Source of the DNA: Prorocentrum cordatum
Lineage: Eukaryota; Sar; Dinophyceae; Prorocentrales; Prorocentraceae
Direction of reading: 5' to 3'
Length of the DNA: 64,000 nucleotides
NCBI GenBank assembly: GCA_963575745.1
Contig: CAUYUJ010017894.1
Location: forward strand, 156,352 to 220,351
In this document: positions 46,301-53,832 of the stretch, one piece after another
How the letters are laid out: the number at the start of each line of letters is the position of its first letter
Numbering within the stretch: the stretch's first letter is position 1
Notes under the pieces: model-generated
The model's database searches: none
Seen by the model: the letters and a program-made list of their open reading frames with translations, nothing else
What the model was told of the DNA's origin: nothing
Translations under genes and position numbers: made by a program

Positions 46301-47031
46301 AACTCCAAAGAACGACTAGTTTTTCAGCCCAAGCGATTCCAGACCTATCAAGATAACGTTAACAAAAAACAAACAGTTTCGCAACCGAGTTCGGGTATCA
46401 AACCGAGTTCAGACCTCTGAATGCGACAGGCGGCCGCGTCTGATGTCTGCCAATCCACTCATGTGATTCCCAGCCGTGCAGCCCCCCTACAGCCCGAGTT
46501 AAGTGCAGAAAACCGACAGTATCGACTCGAATAATAGAATAGTTTTCCCGATCTAGTTCGAGCAGCAGACCGAGTTCCGAGCTCTGGAATCGATCGACAA
46601 ACACGCCTGATGTGTGCAAATCGATATATATGTGACCCGCAGCACTGTAGCCGGCCCAAACTGGCGCCGGCGGTGAACCGTCAACCTGGTCACCGCCGGG
46701 AACCTCGTAGAGCTCCTTAAATCCGTGAGAAAGCTCAGCATCAAAGCGGGAGCTTCTGGGAGCTTTTCTACAAAAACTTCAAGTTGAGATTTTTTCGGAG
46801 TCAACATGAAGTCGGTTCCTTCAAGTGAACTGGTACTGAAAATGACTCTAGATGGCCGAGCTGATCAGGGAACGAAGTTTATATCTCAATGCTCGGAGTA
46901 AAAATCTGCTTTTTCAAAATGAATTGTCAAATATCTTTCAAAAAATTGCAAAACCACCCAAAAGTTGTCACATTGTCCGCCTCGGCCGGCTGGACCAAAG
47001 TTCTCACTCCCAGCGAAGCTATTCATATGAA
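37308..47031. repeat. Satellite block 4d: long units with interspersed 338-bp modules
   Basis: Hairpin junctions start at 37308, 38653, 39973, 40311, 41408, 42454, 42792, 43648, 44710, 45920, 46221 and 46663. The short modules at 39973-40310 and 42454-42791 are each 338 bp and of the TGA/TCA hairpin type. Long units are 0.85-1.35 kb. Tandem monomers with a regular ~178-bp step are clearest at 38116-38440 (GACTCGAAT(A/G)ATACGAATAG repeated). No gene seen. Confidence 0.85.
39973..40310. repeat. Representative 338-bp short module
   Basis: It begins with the TCACC-type hairpin and ACCTCGTAGAGCTC, and ends in GGCCGGGTCGACCAACT just before the next hairpin. Modules of 337-338 bp also lie at 28714, 31285, 31623, 34528 and 42454. 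Confidence 0.8.
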
Positions 47032-47060
47032 GTCTCGCGCTCTCAGTGAGAGCGCGAGAC
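47032..47060. repeat. Perfect 14-bp inverted repeat with 1-nt spacer
   Basis: GTCTCGCGCTCTCA, one G, then TGAGAGCGCGAGAC. It lies where recognisable short-module sequence (ending GGCCGGCTGGACCAA) gives way to an AT-rich island. It could form a strong hairpin. Function unknown. Confidence 0.9.
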
Positions 47061-47480
47061 CATTCTGCGTCGACAAACATGCACCAGAACTCTCTAGGTC
47101 ACCCATAGATCGATATAAATTAGAAAAAAAAACATCCGACACAAAAAATACAAAATTGTACAAATCGATATTTTTCATTGATTTTGAAAATTCTAATCAA
47201 TTTGGGCACTCTCGAGGCTCCCATTCGATGTCTCGCATGTCGCTGCTTCGATTGGAATGCACCTGGCATGCATAGCATGCACTCAGCTCGAATTATCATC
47301 GAAACACCGTTCGCAACACGCATACATAGAGACGGTATTTCGATCATAACTCCTGACTCAGCCATTTCGAGGAACTCTCGAGCTTCCAGTGTGACGCGTC
47401 AGATCATTCTGCATCGACTGGTGTGCGTGAGAGGTCTGTAGATTGCTGACAGCTCGAGTTAAGTAAAGCCAACCACCGTC
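47061..47480. other. AT-rich single-copy island inside the satellite
   Basis: About 400 bp with no match to the monomers or short modules seen elsewhere in the window. It includes AATTAGAAAAAAAAACATCC, a GGCATGCATAGCATGC near-palindrome (47271-47286) and two CTCGAG-like spots. The possible ORFs are short and overlap on both strands, and none is convincing. Satellite sequence (GACAGCTCGAGTTAAGTA) resumes at ~47446. Confidence 0.6.
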
Positions 47481-47854
47481 ACCTGCCAAACTGTACTGCG
47501 GGCAAAGTCGGTTCCCGCAAGTCTTTTGATAGTAATATTGCTTCTAGAGCCCTGAAAATTTTACCAGCAGATGCGCCATAGCTTATTGTAGGTAGGAAAA
47601 ATCCAACTTATGAAAACGAATTGTCAAATCTTGCACAATGTTCCAAAAACCGACCCCAGGTTACCACATTGTCTCTTTTGGTCGGGTCGGCCAACTAGCT
47701 CCACCCTGCGCCCGAATTCCTCTTAGCTCATCTCGTCGAAGAGCTCTACGAGGTACACGAGTTAAGTGCAGAAGACAGCACTTCTCAAGATCATTCAACA
47801 ATACGAACTTGTAAGCGTCCAAAACTGGGCGCCGGCGGTAAACCGTCAACCTGG
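47481..47854. repeat. Satellite tail and left hairpin arm before LINE family C
   Basis: Short-module text (TTTTGATAGTAATATTG, GGTCGGGTCGGCCAACT), a foldback arm GAAGAGCTCTACGAGGTA (47738-47755), then the left hairpin arm from 47827. The loop TCAACCTGG (47846-47854) is the left target-site copy of the C/D insertion. Confidence 0.8.
47846..47854. repeat. Left copy of a 9-bp target-site duplication (TCAACCTGG)
   Basis: The same 9-mer occurs at 59542-59550, bounding the C+D pair, and is followed there by TTACCGCC, the right hairpin arm. It fits a target-primed insertion into the hairpin loop. Confidence 0.7.
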
Positions 47855-47869
47855 TTTTTTGTGTTTACG

Positions 47870-47904
47870 CGGGCTGGCGAGGCGCTGGTCTTCAGCGCAG
47901 CCCG
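47870..47904 (-). other. Bulged 3'-terminal stem-loop of LINE family C
   Basis: On the plus strand: outer stem CGGGCT/AGCCCG (extendable with ACG/TGT including one wobble), 6-nt bulge GGCGAG in the left arm only, inner stem GCGCTG/CAGCGC, loop GTCTT. Shape and position match family A. Confidence 0.7.
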
Positions 47905-48039
47905 TGTCAGCTACGCAGCCTGGCAACTGAGCAGCAGTGAAACGAGCACCTACCCACGGAGGCGGGCTGAGGTGTCATATAACATTGCTAAACTTGAAGA
48001 CGATTCCCGAGCCCAGGAGGGCGTAGGGATAACACATCA

Positions 48040-51000
48040 TCAAGAAGCAAAATCACTGTCATCAAATTGCTGTAGCTGTATGCGTATGGCACGTGTCAAT
48101 GCTTCGGCAGCGGACAACTCACATTCGGTGATCGTGGCGCCTGGCTCCAGCCAGGCCGCAGCAGCAGCGTCTCTCCAAATCAACGGTGTGTCAGCATGAT
48201 AATGTAGAGAGGAAGAGGTCGGGTAGGGGGAGTATCGTGTAGAACACACTCCATGCCGAGACGCCCGTGAGGACATGTTGAGATAGCCAACCTGCATCCA
48301 GTAACCGCATGCACTGCCCTTGCTGCACACTCCCCCGTCGTACCCTCCACGACAGGCGACTACCTTCAAAGAATCTCGTTCGAAAGGATATCGATGACAA
48401 TAGTTATGATGAAATGTGTGGCCATCCCTGGCCAAATGAGTAAGTTCGTCTGCTCGGGTGTTTGCTTCACGAAATTCATGTACAAATATGTCTCTCCCAA
48501 CGTTCGATGCCCGTGCTCGGTGTGAAAGGCTAAGTGCGTACATGTCATTGACACACCTGTGTACACGCTCACGATATGCACGATTATGACAACGCCAACG
48601 TCCCGTAAGCCAGCTCTGGACCAACAAAGAGTCTCCCTTGATCTCAATTCCAACTCCGTTCGACATGATATCAAATACAGCTTCCCGTTCATTAATAATC
48701 GCCAACCGTCTTGCTTGTTTCATGTTCTCCTCCTCCGTCGCCTCCTCGTTCCTTCCAGTTCCCTCCTTACACTCTCTCCCAACATCTCCTCCTGGTACCT
48801 GTTTCCAATTCGTGCAGAAGTACTCGAATATCTTAGGCCTACCATACGTGCGTAAAAGTGCTTCCCATGTCTGCAGAAATGTGGCATATCCTGGTCGGAA
48901 GGTCTCCCACCACTCATCCCCATGAGTCTGTATGTACGGGTACTGCCAAGACCGCTGCCCAACACTATCTCCTCCCGCGCGCAGCCGTTTGCCTTCAGAG
49001 GCACGCCTACGATCTCCATGACAGCGGAGACATTCAGTGAGAGCCATGCGGTGCGCTTCCCAAGTCTTGTGTGTACAAAGCAATGCCGTGCGAGAATCAA
49101 CAAATGCACGTCTCGTGGTATCAGGATGTGGCTCAATCTTGCGTACAACACGTCGGCCGTCAGCGCCATCATTTTGCTGAGAGCCGCTCGAGACCCCATC
49201 CTCACAACTTACTCCTGAACCTGGGCCTGTCCACCGGGGAGGCCCAGGATTTGTGAAGTCAAAATTGCCGTAGGCCGTGCTTACCGAATGCGCGACGCTC
49301 CAACTCTTCCACGCCACGATCTGGACGATGCTAGGAAATCCCAGCGAGCAGAAAGAAGCCCTCGCTGTGTCAAGCATATGTGGCTTCCAGACCTCCCATC
49401 TCTGTCCCGCAGGCTTCCTTCGACAATGCATGGCCAGCAGGCATCTGCCCTCAAAGGTATGCAGCAATCGAACACCTTCAGGGTCCAGCGTACATGTATC
49501 CAATCCGTATGCTAATACACTCTGTACCAGGCTCTGATATCGACGATACCGCTTACGAAGAGGGAGAGCACGACAACGATAATACTTAGCTTGCCCATAA
49601 AACGCGCGCCGTGCACACTCAACCCGAAATTGTATGTCCTCGTGCGTGCCCCCATACTGCTGCGAGACGATCGTTCCCAACACATTCAGCTGAGAGACTG
49701 ACTTGAACGGGACCTGCACCCCCTGGATATCAGCGAAGAAAGTAGTGGTATCGCGGTCGCCCACCACCATCGATTCAAGTGAATCTGACTTCCACTCTAG
49801 TCCCCATGTACGTAAAGCGTGAGTGAGTGTGTTGATCATCAGCTGCATCTGAGCCGATGTACTGGCCACGAGATATATATTATCTGCCCAAATCGCATGA
49901 TTGTAAACATGTGCGCGCGTCATGTCGTGCATGTTGCTGTACGGGATCTCCACACCTATACGTTCATTATCCCACCTCTGTATGACCTCCGCCCACATGG
50001 CCAACACAACCAAATTAAAGCACAGGGGAGACTCGGTACCCCCCGTTCTGAGAGATCGATCCCATCGTACCCCACCTAACTCCAGGCCCTCGAACGTGAG
50101 CGTGCCCGTCGTGTCAGTTAAGGGCTCGATCAGAGCATATTGTAGCTGTACAGGTATGTTAAGCATGTGCATCGCGCGTGCCAAAGTAGTGAGCTTAACA
50201 TGGTCGAAGGCTCGTGCTATATCACATGAACAGAAGAACGCTTTTCTATCTTTCCCCCAAACACTCGCATGCTGTGAGATGGCCTTAAGGGGTCCCGCTA
50301 CTTCCCACGTCCTCCGATCCTGTGCGAAACCATACAAGCCCAATCGCCCCATGTACTGTTCAGCATGCCTCTCGATAAGGATAGTAACACAGGTGAGGTA
50401 CCATTTTCCCAACGTGTTCTGTACAACTAGATTGCGTGTTTGTGTGAGCGAATCAAGATTCATCAGCTTGGGCATCAGCGTGATGAGTACCTCTCTCCAG
50501 CAGTCAGGTGACCGACGATCACCTTGAAAGATATCTCGAAACACATGGAAAATCTGGCGAACAGCTCGCCACGCCAAAGCCTTCAAGAGCTCCACGCTGA
50601 CCCCATCTGGGCCGCAGCTCTTGCCAGATCGCAATCGTGCACGTGCTTCGTTCACCACCCCCATCGTGAGCTGCATGCGCATGTCGTGCATCGTACTGCT
50701 GCTGCTGTGTGCCCTAGCTGCTCGTGCACGTCGCCGTAAGTCAGATACCAGCTCGCTGTTCCTCATCCTCTCCTCCTCGCTCGTCATCGTGTTCAAGCTG
50801 TGCTGCTTCATCCCCTCCTCCACCCACCTCTTACGATCCTCCGTCATCTCCCCGTCGATCTTCAGAGACTTGACATTCACTTTCTTGCTTTTGCGGGAGT
50901 TCGCGAAGGTATACTCGATCTCACTACGCCTATCTGCCTTGACCAGGGGCCTCATAAGTTCCCTCAGGCGCTTTCTCTCATCAGGATTCCCACGGGCTCC

Positions 51001-52086
51001 ACGATACTGGTGCTGAAGATCTGCTAGCTTTTTAGACTTAGCATGTGCACGATGCGCAGAGGAAGGCGGGTTAAGCAGAGGCAACGCATGCTGATGCAAC
51101 GACTTCGCGATCTCGTCAGGGCGTGTGGCCTCAATACCAATGTCCACCAACGCTCTGAAACAGAACTCCTCTCTGTGGGACTCGAATGCCCGGCGTGCCG
51201 TGACGTGTGGCCGAACAACCTTGTGTCGGTACATCTGCTGGGGTTCCCTTGGGGCCAACAGGGTTTTGATTACTGCATGATCGCTCAAACGTGCCACACG
51301 CCCGTCCTGCAACCAACTGTACGAGATATCTTCTACTGTCCACTGCCTGGGCGCCAAGATGTAATCTAAAACCTTTGTGGGCTCACTCTCACCGAAGTGC
51401 CAGTAGGTCGGCACCCGTGCTTCAAAAGTGTTGATCGCAGCCAGCTCCTCCTCCTCCAAGAACTCCTCAATCTGGTCCCTCATGCACACCTCCTTGGCCC
51501 TCCTGTCCTCCAAATCGATGGCACCGTTCCGACCAAGTCCCCTCTCCCTCGATCTTCTGAGTCCTGGTCCCGTCACCCTCCTCCCATCCACCTCCAACTC
51601 TGGCGTGAGCTCCACATTGGCATCACAGGCAAGCAACAGGCGAAAGTGATGGCCATGGTTGGCCTGAGCCTGTCGGTGCAGGCGGCGTACATCATGCAGT
51701 ATCCGTCTGCATATCTCTGGAGCATCTGGATGAGACGCATCAGCAAAGTAAGCACTAGTGAAACAAACTCCCGATCGATGAACAATCATCGCAACCCGAT
51801 CTGCTTGATAAGAGGCTATCATGTGGGGCAGGTGGCGACGTTTGAGAAGCACCGCTGCCCGCATGCAAGTACTTTTTGAAGCAGCATCCCACCCCAGACG
51901 CTGAATTAAGGTGTCATTGAAGTCCACGTTTTGACATTCTTGCAAAGCCACAACATTTAAGCCTACCCCATGTAGTGCTCGTAGAATAGCGTACGCCCGA
52001 GACTCGAGCCGCCCAGCTCTCGCAACATTGAGTGTGCCTGCCGCGAGAGTAGCGAGAGCCATGCTTTTGGATCTCTCGCAGCACCC
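48040..52086 (-). CDS. Family C ORF2: AP endonuclease, RT, circularly permuted RNase H
   Basis: 1340 codons from ATG 52062; the frame is open eight codons further up to the ORF1 UGA (52089-52087). Endonuclease: GTLNVARA, LQECQ, LACDANVELTP, VLDYILAP, LSDHAVI. Basic linker, then RT with GPDGVS, motif A CDIARAFDHV, motif B RTGGTESP, motif C WADNIY (~49889, residue ~724). Thumb-like FEGRCLLAM and a region with FCSLGFPSIVQI. The C-terminal RNase H has GDSLLVQSW (~1146), FREANTRAD (~1200), YDGGVCSKG (~1241) and CELSAAEAL (~1315): permuted order, all four acidic residues present. No frameshift seen. It is the only family here with an AUG near the ORF2 start, but the same-frame stop arrangement is retained. 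Confidence 0.92.
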   Translation of the reverse strand, partial: GCCERSKSMALATLAAGTLNVARAGRLESRAYAILRALHGVGLNVVALQECQNVDFNDTLIQRLGWDAASKSTCMRAAVLLKRRHLPHMIASYQADRVAMIVHRSGVCFTSAYFADASHPDAPEICRRILHDVRRLHRQAQANHGHHFRLLLACDANVELTPELEVDGRRVTGPGLRRSRERGLGRNGAIDLEDRRAKEVCMRDQIEEFLEEEELAAINTFEARVPTYWHFGESEPTKVLDYILAPRQWTVEDISYSWLQDGRVARLSDHAVIKTLLAPREPQQMYRHKVVRPHVTARRAFESHREEFCFRALVDIGIEATRPDEIAKSLHQHALPLLNPPSSAHRAHAKSKKLADLQHQYRGARGNPDERKRLRELMRPLVKADRRSEIEYTFANSRKSKKVNVKSLKIDGEMTEDRKRWVEEGMKQHSLNTMTSEEERMRNSELVSDLRRRARAARAHSSSSTMHDMRMQLTMGVVNEARARLRSGKSCGPDGVSVELLKALAWRAVRQIFHVFRDIFQGDRRSPDCWREVLITLMPKLMNLDSLTQTRNLVVQNTLGKWYLTCVTILIERHAEQYMGRLGLYGFAQDRRTWEVAGPLKAISQHASVWGKDRKAFFCSCDIARAFDHVKLTTLARAMHMLNIPVQLQYALIEPLTDTTGTLTFEGLELGGVRWDRSLRTGGTESPLCFNLVVLAMWAEVIQRWDNERIGVEIPYSNMHDMTRAHVYNHAIWADNIYLVASTSAQMQLMINTLTHALRTWGLEWKSDSLESMVVGDRDTTTFFADIQGVQVPFKSVSQLNVLGTIVSQQYGGTHEDIQFRVECARRAFYGQAKYYRCRALPLRKRYRRYQSLVQSVLAYGLDTCTLDPEGVRLLHTFEGRCLLAMHCRRKPAGQRWEVWKPHMLDTARASFCSLGFPSIVQIVAWKSWSVAHSVSTAYGNFDFTNPGPPRWTGPGSGVSCEDGVSSGSQQNDGADGRRVVRKIEPHPDTTRRAFVDSRTALLCTHKTWEAHRMALTECLRCHGDRRRASEGKRLRAGGDSVGQRSWQYPYIQTHGDEWWETFRPGYATFLQTWEALLRTYGRPKIFEYFCTNWKQVPGGDVGRECKEGTGRNEEATEEENMKQARRLAIINEREAVFDIMSNGVGIEIKGDSLLVQSWLTGRWRCHNRAYRERVHRCVNDMYALSLSHRARASNVGRDIFVHEFREANTRADELTHLARDGHTFHHNYCHRYPFERDSLKVVACRGGYDGGVCSKGSACGYWMQVGYLNMSSRASRHGVCSTRYSPYPTSSSLHYHADTPLIWRDAAAAAWLEPGATITECELSAAEALTRAIRIQLQQFDDSDFAS

Positions 52087-53216
52087 TCATTGTCCGAGTG
52101 CATCCTCCATTTCTTTGTGTGTCGTGGCGATGCCGTATGTCATGACAACTTCGTTCCAGACCGTCTGATCAACAGTCCAAGTGCCCGTATCCTGTTTCCA
52201 CTTGGCCAGCTCCATGCTTCTTTTGGTACGGAGACATGGGGGAATGGTCCACATCACACTGACCCCCTTTCCACTCCCAGGCACTCCCTTGATCTTCATT
52301 GGCGTATCAGGATTCCTCGCAACGACCGTATCGCGCCACACACCATGGAATCTGCCAACAGCATTGATGTGGTCCTCTTTCCATGGCGGTGCCTGTGTCT
52401 TGATCCGAATGGAGCCTCCAGCCGCACACGGTCTGTTGTCCATGTCTTTGAAAAGATCCTGTGGTGTCGGACGGGCAAGAGACCTTTGCTCCTCAGTTCG
52501 ATCCTCAGGCGGGATCAGAGCTTCTTCCCAAAACTTTTTGCACCTCCAGAGTACGTCTGACTCAGTACCAGTGGTAAACTTGATGCGGAAGTTTGCGTAG
52601 CTGGGACGATTCCCATTCATACGAAGCGTACCAAGCTCGTCAATCTTCGCACGGTCATCCTCTGGAAGGCTCATCTTCAAGTTGTGAATGAGAATGCCCA
52701 CGTCCCGATCTGAAATCATTTGCTCTGACCGTCGAATCGGATTACTCCAGTCAATCACCCAATCACCCATCCACGAAAATCGATCCACTCTGGATTGAAG
52801 GCTCGGAATGGACGCCTGCTCTCGTTTGGCCAAGTCGCCTCACCCCCAAAGCCAGCAGAAGTAGCTCCAGTGGATGCCCCAGAACCTGCAGCGGTATGCG
52901 ACTTGAGCTCTAAAACCTGCTTCTCCAGATCTGTCATTCGTTTATCCATCTGAGCCTGGCCCTCAGCCATTCGTCGTTCAGCACTGTCCTGTCGTCGTTG
53001 CATGGCAGCCATATCGTTAACCATGCCTGTCACCTTGCGGTCAGTAATTCTCTGCTGCTGCAGTTGCTGTTTCCCCATGTTGAAGAATTGCTTCATGGGA
53101 TTCTGTTCATCAAAAGCCAATTCGTGGATATCAGGATCTAGTACATTCTCAGCGCCCATGTCTGCAGCCCCGTCGTCTTCTCTCTTGCGTCGGTTGCCCG
53201 ACACTGGAAGCGCCAT
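52087..53216 (-). pseudogene. Family C ORF1, frameshifted by an 8-bp tandem duplication
   Basis: It starts at ATG 53216 (MALPVSGNRRKRED). It has an acidic segment, a NPMKQ motif, a Gln-rich coiled coil (KQQLQQQRITDRK to LEKQVLELK), a Gly/Ser linker, then the conserved C-terminal domain (GWVIDW, SDVLWRCKKFW, APWKEDHINAVGRFHGVW) ending LGQ-UGA. The frame breaks at 52753-52768, where GGGTGATT (sense) is duplicated in tandem; the two halves align to families A and D in different frames. Function, from architecture only: RNA-binding chaperone of the LINE RNP. Confidence 0.85.
52753..52768. repeat. 8-bp tandem duplication breaking ORF1
   Basis: AATCACCC occurs twice in a row on the plus strand. 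The frame switch between the two ORF1 pieces falls exactly here. Confidence 0.85.
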
Positions 53217-53606
53217 ACTGGAATCGGCACTCGTGCGATGGAGTTGTGGATTGTGGCAACCTCAATGAACACACGTGTGACAGAGTCCACAGAAATGTGC
53301 ACAGGGAGCAAAACTGACAAGCTCTGGCAAGAATCAATCCCAAAGTATTGAGAGTTCCCCACCACTGGAGCAATACGGAGAAACAATCTGATATGTGCAC
53401 CCGCGGTACTCAGGCAAAACAGGCTCTGAAGCACCGTGTACAGTATGTGGAACCACGTTGTGAAGGAATGCCCCGCCAGATTTCGATTCCCGCGCTTCCG
53501 CCTTCCGTGTACAGTATGTGGAACCGAAGACTCCCTACTGCACAATGCAGCTCGAGACGAGGGGACCCCAGCGGTGAGGCCAGGCTGAGCAGGAGGTAAG
53601 CTCTGC
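53217..53606 (-). promoter_or_regulatory. 5' UTR of LINE family C
   Basis: Non-coding. It contains the motif GTGTACAGTATGTGGAACC twice (~53438 and ~53510), the CTGCACAATGCAG hairpin (~53541), and GGTAAGCTCTGCTCAACC at its outer end, which mimics the target hairpin arm. An internal promoter is expected for a LINE 5' UTR; no element is identified. Confidence 0.6.
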
Positions 53607-53613
53607 TCAACCT
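53469..53613. repeat. 145-bp direct repeat, copy 1 (family C 5' end)
   Basis: By eye identical to 59404-59548. It runs from TGCCCCGCCAGATTTCG to GCTCAACCT. Much more alike than the coding regions of families C and D. Confidence 0.9.
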
Positions 53614-53627
53614 TGGTTTTTGAGTTT

Positions 53628-53670
53628 GAGTCAGGGCGCGGACAGCTGTGACAGCTGAGCCCTAAGACTC
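53628..53670 (-). other. Bulged 3'-terminal stem-loop of LINE family D
   Basis: On the plus strand: GAGTC AGGGC, bulge GCGGA, CAGCTG, loop TGA, CAGCTG, A, GCCCT, AA, GACTC. Outer stem, left-arm bulge and inner stem as in families A and C, with unrelated sequence. Confidence 0.7.
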
Positions 53671-53832
53671 CCAAACGGAGCACAGGGTAGCTGGAGAGGG
53701 CAACTCTTATCATCACACTGCCGAGCCACTGAGGCATAGGCAACGGAATAGGATGCAGGAACAAGGAAAAGGATGCAATACAACATGTGAAAATGTAAAG
53801 GTGTTGGAGAGCTCCAAGCAAGATGAAGTGAG

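Larger units (their letters stand above)
47855..53606 (-). mobile_element. LINE family C
   Basis: The 3' end (six T) is at ~47855 in the hairpin loop and the 5' end at ~53606. It has ORF1 (broken by an 8-bp duplication), an intact ORF2, a ~390-bp 5' UTR and a ~185-bp 3' UTR. The last 145 bp of the 5' UTR (53469-53613) recur at the 5' end of family D. Family D is joined head-to-tail at 53607-53617. Confidence 0.9.

Noticed and set aside
28361-47854. CRISPR-like or integron attC-like array (hairpin repeats with intervening cassettes)
   Set aside because: Spacers are 0.2-1.8 kb, related to each other and non-coding; there are no cas genes or integrase, and the context is eukaryotic. Only the shape is similar.
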